Below are positions 34,761-47,577 of a stretch of 64,000 bases of DNA, in pieces. The translations under genes were made by a program, and so were the position numbers. The stretch spans positions 62,001 through 126,000 of the forward strand of contig NW_025932495.1 of assembly GCF_000764305.2 (NCBI RefSeq), in the 5' to 3' direction. Every line of letters begins with the position of its first letter. Position 1 is the first letter of the stretch. The notes beneath the pieces were generated by a model. That model saw only the letters and a list, made by a program, of their open reading frames with translations. It did no database searches and was not told where the DNA came from. This DNA comes from Hyalella azteca (taxonomy: Eukaryota > Arthropoda > Malacostraca > Amphipoda > Hyalellidae).

Positions 34761-36060
34761 CTATTTCAGCCAACTCCGAACATGGTGAAATACTGAAACT
34801 CAGTGTATCCCAAGGTGCGGGGCGCCCCACCACATATTTTTAATATATGATTTCATTTACATAGAAAGTAATCACTGTAACGTTAAACAAAACAACAAGT
34901 TTTAAAGCACATTGCGAAGATCGAACTGCTGTCGTCGAAGCGCGGTTCCCTGTCTGTAGGCTGGTATCTTAGATTGAATGGAACTTTGTTTTGGCGGACG
35001 AAATGCACTATATTTCTTCCGTTACCTTTAATGCAGTTATAGGGATAGCAGACATTAATGTTGCTGGCACCAATTAAATTGTAAATTAGCAGATAGCAGA
35101 TAGGCATATAATATATACAGCAGCATCCAACGCAACTATGTAAAAAAACACGGGTATCCTGGTTGATTTCCTTGGGTATCGGTACCAATACTCTAATAAT
35201 GATCCCGTTTTGAATTTTCACCACCACGTGCACATAACGACAGCAATTAAGTTTTTAAAATGGTTCTAGAACATACACACAATTGCACTTCAATTCCTCA
35301 TCTTGAACGTTGTTCACCGTTGTCATAAATTCTTATACAAACTGGTAGGAGTCAGCTAGCAGTTCAATTAGGTTTGAATTTTATTCCTCAATATTTTCGT
35401 GCTATAATTGACGAAGAATGAAATACACAAAAATTGAGAAATGAGCAGAAAATCATGAAAGCCTATGTCATGTAAGAGTTGAAGTAATTTCGGACTGATA
35501 TTTTCGAAATAATGTTGGAGAATTGTCAATAAGTTGTGAACACCTTCCGCATTGCCAAAATTAGTAGTCGTGAGAGCAAGGTCGCTGTTAGTGGTGTAGT
35601 AAATGATTCCACCACGTATTTTGAGCTTAATGAAGTAACGAAAAAAATATGTTAATTCCAGTAGAGAAAATTTAGGCCGGACTGGCCACATTGTTCTCTC
35701 AATGGATTTTTGATGAAAATAGTCTGTCCCAATATGATATATATGATGAAAGCCTTATCACCAAGAATTGAAAGCGAAGGAAACGTCAAGATAATTCAAC
35801 GTATTTTTATTGAAAATATTTCGGAGACTATTTCGTGAAAGTACTCCTCTGAGTGTGAATTAAGATAAGGCTTGGAAAGTGGCCGAATTCGTTCGAACCT
35901 GCCACATGCTATCCAAGTAGACTAATGCTATAGATACGTATGACGACAGCCTGTTTGTTGTACAACTCACTGTCCAATGTCACTGCACCCAGATTCACAA
36001 ATACATGATTGTCTCACGGCTTGAGTTCTAGTTTTTTCTGCTCGAAATTTTAGAACAACA
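34761..36060. other. shared 3' intergenic flank
   Basis: Similar by eye to 49960-51030 and 63245-64000, for example the block GGTATCGGTACCAATACTCT at about 35178. The minus-strand open frame at 35368-35691 is not maintained in the other copies, so I do not call a gene. Confidence 0.55.
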
Positions 36061-37230
36061 ATAAGCTGAAGGTAACACATGTAATCGAGTTCCAGCGTCC
36101 GCTCACAAGTCTTGCAGTGTCAGTCGTACAGGCTGAAACGCTTTCTAGGTGCCATAAAGTTCAACACGCTAGACGCGTTTCACATTTGTTTTTCGGCGTC
36201 TCGATATTCTATTTATAAGTCGCTAATTCGTGCGCTAGAGTCTATACGACTTCAAAGAGCCTTTCAACCAGAAGCTGCGCAAAGCATGAAGGGGTTGGTG
36301 GTGGACTACTGATCGAAGATTCTCAAAGTAAAAATTGATAAGACCATGATATACACATAATTTTATTCTATTTAATTCCACGTTTTTCATCGGTCCACGC
36401 GCTAACTCGATGTCAATATAACATCTTCTCTTGCTTCAAGAAGGCTTATTAATTTATGATTTTTGTGGCTCAATTGAGCTATTTGAAATGTCCTTTTTGT
36501 TAATGGCTTAGCTCGACGTAAATAATCATCTCCGAGACATTTAGATTCCAAAGGTCAAGATGAACAGGTATGTTTACGCAATTAGTGCCGACTTCTAAAC
36601 GACGTAATTCTGTCGAGCAATTTTTTAAACCACTATCACAAACGATAGTACAAAAACTGTCCTCATAAATGCAAGAAAAACAATTTTAAATAAAATAAAT
36701 CTTAGGTTGGTTAAGTGTCTTTTACTAGATGATAAATTTAACTAAAAAGGGTTTTTATTTTTTAAGGGGCATTTAATTGCGCGGGTTATTGCCAACGGCA
36801 TTGAGGAGAAAGTAGAATGTTCCCAGTAGCATAAAATTGAACTGACGAAGTTGATTGTTTATTCATGATCAAAGTAGGCTCTTTCTATATTAAATTTCCA
36901 TTTTAGTATCTCTAATGCAATGATATTTTCATTTTAAACGATTCTTTATTATGTGGATAATCTGCCAAATTGACTATAAAAGAGATTCAGTTCAATTCTT
37001 ACGATGTACATTACATTAATGAACACCATCATCACTGCCAGTGAAAACTATAAATATGATTTTTAACGCTTCGCTTGCGAAGCCAATTCCATTATTGCGG
37101 CTTTAGTGCTCGGCCAGAGACATGTGGTGTTTGTTTCAACTCTACAGTTAGTTTCTCAGTCTAGTGATTCAAACTCGATCTTCCAGTTGAATTAAATTAA
37201 CCGTGTAATTAGAACGAATATTGCTCCAAA
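36061..37230 (+). pseudogene. relic IR 5' region with degenerate exon 1
   Basis: 36500-36600 repeats the upstream word pattern of the IR genes. 37019-37045 matches the ATCACTGCCAGTGA part of IR exon 1, and 37075-37190 is a decayed match to the TSAFAGV...HHVSAS part, with stops and indels. It is the 5' end of a lost tandem IR copy between genes 1 and 2. A matching relic lies at 51764-54150. Confidence 0.6.
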
Positions 37231-37232
37231 GT

Positions 37233-37890
37233 AAAGGAAATCTATAAAGTCAAGTATTTATTTACTTTTCAGGACGGCGCGACAAAGTCCCGCGCGCCTC
37301 GAAATAGGCACTCAATGTAGCATGGATACCAAACTACAGGCTTCTGTAGCTTAATCCAATCAAGGATGCTAGCAGCAACTTGTAGCGCACCTCTACGTAC
37401 AATGTTAGGAGGGTAACTGAGCTCAGATGCCAGGCAGCAGCCAGATACACCAAGATATGTAGTCTTGCCGCTGTAATTTTCTACGGTCTATTTAGTGAAG
37501 GAACTCCACCCCCCGCCTCCCATTAAAGCCCGGCCATCTGCGTCAATATTGCCGTACATGGATCGAAGTAGTATCGTTGGAAAGCTCAGAATGTCAGCAT
37601 CAAGATGAGACTAAGCATGTAACTGCAGCACAACTCAAGTAGAAACTATATTCAAAGATTTCAGCAGCTAATTACTTTATATCTAATTACTTAAAGAACT
37701 CTCCCACCCGCTTCCCTTTAAAGAGACGTCATGAACGTAAATATTGGCGTAGAGCGATGGCAGTGGTACCATTGGAAAGAGCAGAATTCCAGCTTTCAGA
37801 TGAGCACAAAAACCGGAAAACGCCAAAATTGAAAATTTTAGGGTAGTCGGTCCCCTTAAAGGAAATCTATAAAGTCAAGTATTTATTTTA
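37233..37890. repeat. inserted repeat with 31-bp host duplication
   Basis: The host word AAGGAAATCTATAAAGTCAA and what follows occurs at 37233-37263 and again at about 37858. The gene 3 side (54205) has it once. The insert ends GTAGTCGGTCCCC then TTAA, like the MITE at 19259, and contains two diverged internal repeats of about 220 bp (each with CATTGGAAAGAGC or CGTTGGAAAGCTC). Confidence 0.6.
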
Positions 37891-38765
37891 GGTAAAAACA
37901 GTATAGTCCCAAAGTCGAATTCACACTGCTGTGAAATGAAATTCAAGGAGAGAATTTTTTATTAAATATTCATTTGTAACTTATCGTCATGAGTATCTCT
38001 ACTAAATCTAATAAATACGATTCCCAGATAAATTGTATGGTCAAAACGAAGCGCGGTCCTAAATTTGCTAGTTTAATAACGCGCTAAAGAGAGTCTAAGG
38101 ACCTTTGAGCAGAAGCTGCCGCATGCCCAAATTCTGATAGGGTTAGTGGAGTGTTCATGATCAAAGATCAAATTAGTTAAAATTGATACGATTACAATAT
38201 CAGCATAACTGGATCGCAATTCGTCCGTTAATTTACATTGACCCTGTTGCGAGCTCGATGTAAGTACAACATCTTCTGCTCACAGAATGCTCTTTAATAT
38301 ATCATTCATGTAGCTCAATTGAGCGGTTAGCAGTAATAAAGTTTGCGTGGCGTTGCTGAATGCCAGCAATAATTCCAAGACATTTGAGTTCCACAGGTCA
38401 AGATGATGCATGGAATCACATGTGCGTTTCTGAAAGTAAGTCGAGTTCTTATGAACGGATACTAAAATGCATCAAAGATACTTGCTATTTATAATTTCTT
38501 GCACCATCATTGACTATTACACCGCAGTGTTTACAGAAGTGACATGTTTAAATTAATTAAATGGTAGTTGTGTTTGGGTAGGTTATTCTTAAAGTTCACT
38601 CAAATTTCTCTTTTCTCGCATGCTAGTTATTATAAGCGACGGCAAGAAAATAGCTATAGAATTGCTCCTTTCATAATAAATCTGACCTTTTAGTGCATCT
38701 ATGCAATGACAATAAAATTTTAAAATGTCCTTTCATTGATGGATAATCACTCACAGTCACTTATA

Positions 38766-38798
38766 TATAAGAGGATGGGGAGTGTTGCGCAATTTCAG
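38766..38798 (+). promoter_or_regulatory. core promoter of IR gene 2 (TATA plus Inr)
   Basis: TATAAG at 38766-38771 and an arthropod-type TCAG initiator at 38795-38798 put the A at +1 with the TATA at -31, the canonical spacing. The same pair with the same spacing stands before gene 3 (55123 and 55154). The predicted 5' UTR is about 148 nt. Confidence 0.65.
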
Positions 38799-38944
38799 CT
38801 CAGTTCGTTTCTGACGCTGTTAAAACGCATTGCAATTTTGTGAATCAGCAGAAATTCCGAACAATATTCCTTGCACGAACAAATTATCGGAAGCGAAGCA
38901 TTCGAAAAATTTCAATTCGGCTCCAGTACATCGGGCTAGAGGAA

Positions 38945-39482
38945 ATGGGTAACTTGATATTAGGTTTAATCACTTTATTTCTTGGGGTTACCACACAATC
39001 GAGTTTTACAGGTGATTCAAATCAATCCAACGTAACAGTTCGAAATACGGTGAAAAATCTGGCAAATTTCGAAAGAGAAAATTCATTCGATTTTACACTG
39101 AACAAAGAAAAGAATGTTCTTAATCATTTGGATTACATCCAGCATCATGCTTTGTTGAACTATCGTGGCAATTTGAATGCCTCTATAGTTAAAGCAAATG
39201 ATATGTTGGATATGGACACAAATGAGAAACAGAAGAACACCACAATCACTGCACGTGATGAATTTGACTGTGATTACTTCGATGACAAAGAAGATATCAT
39301 TAGCGACGATAATGACGAAGAAGAAGAAGAAGAGGAACAAGAAGAAGAAGAAGAAAGAGAGGAACAAGAAGAAGAAGCAAAAACTGCTGCCTGGACCTCT
39401 GCTTTCGCCGGAGTCATGCACGCAGAGCTCGGCCTGAGGCACGCGGTGATCGTCGCGCCTCTACACCACGTCTCTGCTTCCA
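38945..39482 (+). CDS. IR gene 2 exon 1: signal peptide and acidic tract
   Basis: Starts MGNLILGLITLFLGVTTQ (signal peptide). Then comes a polar region, DEFDCDYFDDKEDI and an E/Q run longer and purer than in gene 1, then TSAFAGVMHAELGLRHAVIV. The donor is CCA|GTGAGT. It is nearly identical to gene 3 exon 1. Confidence 0.8.
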
Positions 39483-40090
39483 GTGAGTCCAGCGCGTGCT
39501 CTCTGTTGAAGCCAGTCTCTGGTTTGAGTAAATTCACTGTGTTATTGGATTAAATATTTTATCGAATACAAGTATATAAATAAAATCAGATCCTAGCTCT
39601 AACGAAATTAATGAAGTCCCAAATTCGAATTCCCACTGAGCAAAAAGAATCAAATTCAGTGTGAATGCTATCTAAAAAATATATCTGTCTCTTAATCACA
39701 TAAGACCATTCATTGAATCTAATGCATAAAATTTCCATCTGATTTGTATAAATTGTCTAAACCTGACAAATAAATTAATAAATGTATTTGTCTAAACCTG
39801 ACAAATAAATTATTTTTCTTAAGGGAGCAATTAAGTAATTTTAAATGAACACTCAAGTCTATTCCTGCAGCTTTGAAATATTTACTTTCTAACTATCAGA
39901 GACAACTTTCGTTTATAATACTCGGTTAATTTAAACCAGTTACTACTAACACTTGATCTGTTAAAAATATATATTGGATTTGTCCTACAATTTCCCTTTT
40001 TGTTTTTTTACCTTCAGTTATGGAGTCTCTCCAGCGCTCGCTCTAAAATGTATCTTCAAAATTATCTAGAATGCGTTTTGTGTACCGCAG

Positions 40091-40814
40091 AAATACCCCG
40101 AGTCGGCCAGAGCGCGATTCCAACATGCCGTTCTGACATCCCGAGGAAACTACTCTCTGAGGACAGTTCTGTATTGGCCGAGGGATGCGTTAACCTCACC
40201 AATCAGAGGTAGGGAGCGAGACCCTCTTAGCTAATATTAAATGAAGTTGGTGAAGAAAGTTGTAGTTAAATATTATGCAAGTATTAAAGCTTGAGATCCG
40301 AGATAAGATCTTTTGAATTCCATGCAATGGTTGACGGTAAAACTTCTACACTTGATACAAATGATGCATTAACTGATAATGCTTGTTCTTGGACTATTAC
40401 TTTTCCCTCTTCGTAGTCGACGACGGACCTCTCATGCCAAGTCTCACTGAACTACAAGGAGTGCCCCTAAAAATTGCCATCGCTCAGGTACTACAGAAAA
40501 ACGAGCTAATCATAAATCGGATACAGTTCATAATAACATTCATTAAACACTGCTTGATCAATTTCTTATCAACTCATGTACATTATTGTTCACCGATCAC
40601 TCTCATATTTCTGCTTGTGTGGCAGGGCCAGAGAGAGGTTGGCCTGGTTACTTCGTCGCCAAAACAAGACCGTCTGGGAGGTTACCTGGGTAGCCTCATC
40701 CATCTTATTGCTGACTCAGCAAACTTTTCACCGCGCGTCGTTCAGGACAAGAGTGTCGGCAAACGCCTCGACAATGGCAGCTTTACTGGCGTTATCGGGC
40801 GCTTGCAAAGACGA
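40091..40814 (+). CDS. IR gene 2 exons 6-8: S1 half
   Basis: Exon 6 40091-40208, exon 7 40417-40487 and exon 8 40626-40814, with the same lengths as gene 1. Motifs are TELQGVPLKIAIAQ, GGYLGSLIHLIADSANF and NGSFTGVIGRLQRR. The intron between exons 7 and 8 is 138 nt, a multiple of three, and has no in-frame stop. Confidence 0.85.
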
Positions 40815-42408
40815 GTATGTTTAAACAGCCCCGTGTTTATTAAGAAACTATTAGAATCAAGTTTTACCCAATATTTTTGATTAAATTATTCTACTGCCAG
40901 CGTTGAAGGGAGTGTTGCGAGTACGTCGAAAGCTGCTCTGGTAACAATTCTTCAATTGACCCAAATCTCGGACCCATGCGACAATATGGAAATGAGTTGA
41001 CATTATGGTTACAACATATGGGCCCTACATTGCTGCTATATCACTCTGAATTTGTATGATATTGCCGTGTGGCTGCGATATTGTACACATAAAGCATAAC
41101 CAGTAAAGAAATCAGTGGTGTTGGGCCAATATGGCGTTCATGTGGCAAAATAACATGACACTGGAAATCCATGTTGGGATTGATGTTGATGCATTAAACA
41201 ACTTACAGAGCTCTGGCAATAAAAACCTATTGGACAACAAATATTTTAGTTCACAAAATTTCCTTAAACTCGAAAATTGCTGTTGATCTTGTATAACAAT
41301 TCGGCCACTTGTGTAATGGTCATCGAATAATTCAATCGCATTCCGTGAATATTAATTTGAAATAATCGGATACTTTCGTTTTTGAAACCATTAAAGAATT
41401 ATGGTTTTATTATAGAGTATATATTATTATACACATTTTTGCCATCAAATCACCACTGAAAATTCCAAGTTAAGCTTCACTTTGATGAATCCACTTGCTA
41501 TGATATATGTGGAATCGAGATTTATTCGGAACAACGGCGTGAAAGCAGTGATCATCAGGTAGTGCTACTCTCGAGCATTAAGTCTTTGTTAGGTGATATC
41601 CTAGCCAGCACGAATTTTTGGCCAACGGGTGGTTCTTAGGCGGCCGTTGAATGGCCAGTGGTCGGCTGGAGCTACTTGGCCTCGCCGATGGCTTGCCATC
41701 TCTTATCACAGACCGAGTGGCTCACTGCAAGAGCCCTCGTGCGGTGCCAGCTGAGTATTTTACGGCCTCCGCCTCCCCACATTCCTTCCACGCCTTCATG
41801 GGAAATGTTTGTATTCGGTATTTTCAGTACACATGGTAGCATGATCGTTTGGATCGAGTTTTTTTTGTTTTAAAAAATGTCTACAACAAGCAGACTGATC
41901 AAGAAATGTCGGGTGTTCCAATCAGGGGGGAATAAAGAGCATGACCAATAATTGACCTCTCAAAAAAGTGAAGAGGTCGAACAATTCATGAACATTAATA
42001 TTTAAAGTTGCTTGAAATTTTCCTCCATCAAAATTCTTTTCACATAAAGTTTACATATTTATGTTACTGTCCACAGAGTGAAAGTAATTAAGAGGAAAAG
42101 CATTGAGAAATTTAGAATATTATCTCGTTTACGAGTGGAGTTAATGTAGAGAAATTCGTTTAGAAATTTCTTAGCAACCAGGTAAGCTTGTTCGAGGTTT
42201 AGCGGCTCTTAATACCCCCTGCTTTTTAAATATCTTGAAAATGGCTTCAAAATTTTGCTGTGAATCCATTCCTGTTTGAATATATCTGGGCGAGACCAGG
42301 TTGTACGAAAATTGTGAATGCTAATCATATCGGCATATGCCTCATGTCTGCCTAGTTGTCCCAAACACCGAAGATACTGTAAGGAATAACATTTGCCAAA
42401 TCACCCAG
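40815..42408 (+). other. IR gene 2 intron 8
   Basis: Non-coding, similar to 21807-22878 of gene 1 and, up to about 41513, almost identical to 60965-61654 of gene 3, where the gene 3 deletion begins. No features were recognised. Confidence 0.6.
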
Positions 42409-42567
42409 GAGGTGGACATAGGCCTGGCGTCATTCACCGTCTTGTTGAGGCGAGTGCCTGCGATGGATTTCACCGCGTATTTGCGGCGCAAGACGACGCG
42501 CTTCATTACAAAGGTGCCCGCCTACAAACGAGATCCCTTCATCTTGATAAACGTCTTCAAGATAGAG
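42409..42567 (+). CDS. IR gene 2 exon 9: ligand-contact strand
   Basis: 159 nt, phase 0, reading EVDIGLASFTVLLRRVPAMD, then FTAYLRRKTTRF. It retains the Arg expected to bind the ligand carboxylate. Confidence 0.85.
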
Positions 42568-42847
42568 GTGAGTGTGGAATGTCGTTGTTCGAATTTCTAG
42601 TTCATGGTCGATGTACATGAACACTTCATAGACGTCGGTAGCCACAATCGTACAAATCAAGTTATTCCAATCAGGGGTGGTCCCTGCGTTTTGACGAACC
42701 GCCATGTAATAAAATTGCGTTGAGTGAAATGTTTTGTAATGCAAAATCAATATGTTCAGTGAAATGAAAAAAAATATATATATTGAAAGTGGAAGCACTG
42801 AATAGTTGCTGTAAGACTGTCTCGTTAACTAATTAATTTCGTATCAG

Positions 42848-43328
42848 ACATGGCTGACGATGATTTTCTTCACCGGTTTCGGTTTCGTAATGCTGGCGAT
42901 TCTTCTGGGCCCCTGCGGCGAATCAGAATTCTCAACAGAGGCGGAGACGACGTATGGAATGGAATATAAGAACATCAATCGTGGAAAAGAAATCATAGAT
43001 TTGCCTCTGATTGAGGGGGACAGATCCGCGATTTTATATGCCAACGAAAAAATTATCGGAGAAAATGAGCGGGATTTTCAGGCGGATTGCCAGAAAGACT
43101 ACGGCTTTCGTGATGAGCTCGGAGAAAATGTTCAAACTGGCGAAAACTTCCGCGATAATGAAGAGATGATTTACAATGGATTACCAAATACTCATCGTCA
43201 AAAGGAAGAAAGAAACGATTCATATCATCTCTCTCAAAAGGCTAAAATCTTAGCAATTTTCAGAAAAGTCACGCATTATTTCAACTGGGAAAAAGCAGGA
43301 GTGTTGTTGAAGACCATCACGTTACAGA
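42848..43328 (+). CDS. IR gene 2 exon 10: TM1 and hydrophilic insertion
   Basis: 481 nt, same length as in gene 1. TM1 reads TWLTMIFFTGFGFVMLAILL. The following roughly 110-residue charged region has changed at many positions relative to gene 1 while keeping its length and frame, which suggests selection on its presence rather than its exact sequence. Confidence 0.8.
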
Positions 43329-43619
43329 GTAAGCGTTCGCAGATTCAAAGCTTGTATTGAATGATTGAATTTCCAGTTGAATTTCATGTTGAATAAAGAA
43401 CTAACTTCTATCCCTGAACATTTAAATTTCGGCAAGAAATCGTTGTCATCCTCTCAGCACAGAATTATTGATACCCTCTGCTCCTCCTGACTGTTATCAA
43501 TGGATCACATTTGTCTGCCCTCGAGCTGCTGTAGTTCACGTGTTTGCATACCCATTCATGTGCGTCACCCTAATCTGTAAGATGTTTCTTATATAACGTG
43601 GAGGGCACCTGCACCACCG

Positions 43620-44230
43620 AACAACAATGCTGCAACAGACTTGGCACACTTAACTCCACCAACTTCCATGCCTCACCAGATGTGGCACACCTGATCTCAC
43701 CAACTTTAATGGTTGGGAATACCTAACCTCAAAAACTTTCATATCTCACTCGGTTTAGCACACACAACTCCACAAGCATTCATGCCTCACCAGATGTTTC
43801 GCACATAATCTCCCCAACTTTCATACCCCACTATATTTGTCACACCTAATTCCACAAAATTCATGCTTCACAAAATGTGTCACCCCTCAATCTCGCCAAC
43901 TTTCACGGCCCACCAGGTTTGGCAAACCTAACCTCAGAAACTTTCATACCCCACCTGGTTTGACAAACCTAACCTCACTAACGCTCGTGCCCCACCAGAT
44001 GTATCACACCAAACCTCCGAAACTTTCATCCCCACAAGGTTTGGAGCACCTAAACACAGAAACTTTTATGCCCCACCAGGTTTTGCACACCTAACCCAAC
44101 AAACTTATCTGACCTAACCAGACATACGTATCTAGCTCACCAGATTTGGCACACTTAACCCCATAAACGTATTTACTCCATCTACCCCACCAAGTTTTGC
44201 ACACCTAGCCTCTTAACCGTATCTATCCTT
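43620..44230 (+). repeat. diverged 39-41-bp intronic minisatellite
   Basis: Repeated units of the type TTGGCACACCTAACCTCA plus AACTTTCATGCCCCACCAGG, more diverged than the gene 1 array in the same intron. Many units contain CACCAG, the same word as the exon 11 acceptor. Confidence 0.8.
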
Positions 44231-44234
44231 CTAG

Positions 44235-44716
44235 AAACAGGGAACTGGCCCCTCCGTCGCCCCGCACGCGTCTTGCTGCTATTCACCTCCTTCCTCGGCA
44301 TGTTGTTGACGGCGAGCTACGCAGGCAGCCTGGTAGCCTACCTTTCGGTACCGCGCATGGAGCCTGTACCTGAAACCTTGCATCAGCTCAAACGCATGGA
44401 CTACACCATCATACTCAATGCTGCATCGAATGAAATCGAAAATATTTTTGTGAGTCTCATCACGATTAATCTGTCATCTCTTGATAAGTCACCGTTCGAT
44501 CCTTTTTAGATGCCTGGATGAGTGGCATTTCGATCCCTGATTGATGCCTGCATAAGCTGCATTTTAATCCCTTATTGACGCTTGGATGTGGAATATCCTG
44601 TTAACAGGAAACGACTCAGAGTGACCAATTGAAGCTAAGAGACAACGCGGTGGTGCTGAACGAGACGGCCGATACTGTACAGTATCTTCTCAAGAACAGC
44701 CGTACAGCCATCATAG
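44235..44716 (+). CDS. IR gene 2 exons 11-12: TM2 and S2
   Basis: Exon 11 (44235-44449) reads KTGNWPLRRPARVLLLFTSF, then SYAGSLVAYLSVPRMEPVPE. Exon 12 (44608-44716) reads ETTQSDQLKLRDNAVVLNET, then TVQYLLKNSRTAIIG. Phases match gene 1. Confidence 0.85.
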
Positions 44717-46830
44717 GTCAGCTTTCAATCTATTTATGTTACTTTAATTTGTCTGTCACCCTTCGTCTCAATGAGGTCCGTAATTAATATGTATAAGTAA
44801 ACCTCTCCCACAATTTTCCAGCAGGACTTGCGGCTGGTCTCTATGATTCAACATGAAATATCTTGCAAACTAACGAACGTAGCTCGATAAAACTTTGCAC
44901 GTGCGTTTTATAAGGACCTAACAATGATATTTAGGTCATGATAAATTTTTTTTTCGCCTTCGTTCGCGTCGTATAAGACCATACGTAATTTTTATGAAGC
45001 ATCATTACGCTTTTCAAGTTTACTCACGTCGCAAACGATGACTAAATCAAAAAAATATCACGGCCTAAACATCATTGTTAGGTTCTAATGAATGCATGTG
45101 CTTCATCGAGCTCATTTTATTAGTTTGGAAGATATTTCATGTTCACGGTAAATTTGCCTATCAGCCACAGAAATGCAGGCGATTCGCGAACATAGCCTTG
45201 ATTGAAAAATTTTGCGCTACCTAAACATCAGCGTAGGGTGATAAGGAATGCATTTTCAAGGTTACGTTCGAATCTGTTCTGTAGTTAAGAAACTATTTTA
45301 TGTTAGATGTGAATTTCGGTTCGTATGAGTAACCGAAAGGAGGGCGAAATAATAAAAAAGAAATCACGACCTGAACATCACCCCTAGGTCCAAATGAATA
45401 CGTGTTCTAAGTTTCATCGAGCTGCATTCATAAGTTTTGAGATAATTCATGTTCACTGAATCATCGAAACCGGCCGCAATTTGTCCGAGAGGTTATAAGT
45501 AATTTTTTTTAAAGGCCTCCCACATTCACCATTCCAACAAAAAGGAATTAATTTTATTAATTAAAAGCAGGGAATGGTTTCATGTCAATGATCAGGGCCC
45601 CGACCTTAACGCCTCTGATGAGTACCTGAAACCTTGCATCAGCTCAACCGCATGGGCTACACCATCATACTCAATGCTGCATCAAATGAAATCGAAAATA
45701 TTTTGGTGAGTCTCATCACGATTAATCTGTCATCTTTTGATAAGTCACCGTTCGATCCTTTTTAGATGAGTTCGATGCCTGGATGAGTTTCGACCCCTTA
45801 TTGATGCCTGCATAAGCTGTATTTTAATCCCTTATTGACGCCTGGATGTGGAATATCCTATTTACAGGAAACAACTCAGAGTGACCTATCGAAGCTAAGA
45901 GACAACGCGGTGGTAGTGAACGAGACGGCCGATACTGTGCAGTATCTTCTCAAGAACAGCCGTACAGCCATCATAGGTCAGCTTTCAGTCTATTTATGTT
46001 ACTTTAATTTGTCTGTCACCCTTCGTCTCAATGACAGGTCCGTAATTAATATGTAAAAGTACAATTCTCCCACAATTCTCATATATTCTCCCACAATTCT
46101 ATTGTGGGAGAATATTTCTAATATTCTTCCAAAAATCGCAAATATTCTCCCACAATTCTCCAGCAGGACTTACGGCCGGTCTCTATAATTCAACATGAAA
46201 TATCTTGCAAACTAACGAACGAAGCTCGATAAAACTTTGCACGTGCATTTATAAGGACCTAACAATGATGTTTAGGCCATGATAAATTTTTTATTTCGCC
46301 TTCGTTCGCGTCGTATTAGACTATACGCGGACCATACGTAATTCTTATGCAGCATCATTACGCTTTTCAAGTTTACTCACGTCGCAAACGCTGACTAAAT
46401 CGAAAAAATATCACGACCTAAACATTATTGTTAGGTTCTAATGAATGCATGTGTTTCGTCGATCTCATTTTATTAGTTTGGAAGATATTTCATGTTCACC
46501 GCAAATTTGACTATCAGCCACAGAAATGCAGGCGATTCGTGAACATAGCCTTAATTGAAAAATTTTGCGCTACCTAAACATCAGCGTAGGGTGATAAGGA
46601 ATGCATTTCCAAGGTTACGTTCGAATCTGTTCTGTAGTTAAGAAACTATTTTATGTTAGATGTGAATTTCGGTTCGTATGAGTGACCGAAAGGAGGGCGA
46701 AATAATAAAAAAGAAATCACGACCTGAACATCACCCATACTAAGTTTCATCGAGCTGCATTCATAAGTTATGAGATAATTCATGTTCACTGAATCATCGA
46801 AACCGGCCGCAATTTGTCCGAGAGGTCATA
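44366..46830 (+). repeat. partial duplication of exons 11-12 in IR gene 2
   Basis: 44366-about 45505 and 45622-about 46830 are copies, separated by about 115 bp. The second copy holds the 3' part of exon 11 without TM2 (to 45705) and a complete exon 12 (45868-45976, reading ETTQSDLSKLRDNAVVVNET). The exon 12 copies could be used alternatively; including both would give a phase error (109 nt). A perfect 15-bp-arm hairpin lies at 46083-46115 in the second copy. Confidence 0.8.
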
Positions 46831-47196
46831 AGAAACTTGTCAGTGAACCATTTCAATATAACAACTTAACTGCTGACTCAAACTCACATGTAGAACATAA
46901 TAATTATTTTTAACGGGCTTGATGCAAGTAGTCAATGGTTTTAACTTGTCACAGAGTGGGACTTGTAGAAACCCTATCGATAAACAGCTCAATAGACCTT
47001 TTCCTTCAGCGATATCAATGCACCGCTTCGCATGCCGTTACTTAACTCTCATAGCAGCCCCAAGTGATGAAAATCTTTGAAAAACTTTAGTAGCTTACTT
47101 TAATGAATGATACCCAAAAAAGTTGGCAAATTTGAACTCCCAATATCCTTACCAACGCAGAATGAGCTGCTTGTTTATTATTGATTCTTGATTCTC

Positions 47197-47577
47197 ATTG
47201 TGCGCTCATTTAAATTGAGAACCTTATAATACACCTTTTAGTAAAACGATTGCTGTCATCATTTCTATCTATAGATAATAGATAATGATGAAATGATACA
47301 TCATTATGTTATTAGATTCATTGAAATGATTGCAGCAATCATTGAAGGTTAAATAAGAACACTTGTGTAATTTCTTAAAAGTGAATTCTTATTGTGCGCT
47401 CATTTAAATTGAGAACCTTATAATTCACCTATTTAGTAAAACGACTGCTGTCATCGTTTCTATCCATAGATAATAGATGATGATGAAATGATACATCATA
47501 ATGTTATTAGATTCATTGAAATGATTGCAGCAATCATTGAAGATTAAATAAGAACACTTGTGTAATTTCTTAAAAGT
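47197..47577 (+). repeat. 188-bp tandem duplication in IR gene 2 intron 12
   Basis: The block beginning GTGCGCTCATTTAAATTGAG occurs twice (about 47197 and 47393) but once in gene 1 (about 28838-29016). Each copy has the palindromic GATTGCAGCAATC. Confidence 0.75.

Noticed and set aside
35368..35691. Minus-strand open frame of 107 codons in the 3' flank
   Set aside because: The paralogous stretches near 50130-50400 and 63890-64000 do not keep the frame, and no domain is recognisable.
39083..39442. Minus-strand open frame of 119 codons rich in Phe/Leu
   Set aside because: It is the antisense of the GAA/GAG-rich exon 1 of IR gene 2. The same shadow appears at 13334-13570 and 55440-55799.
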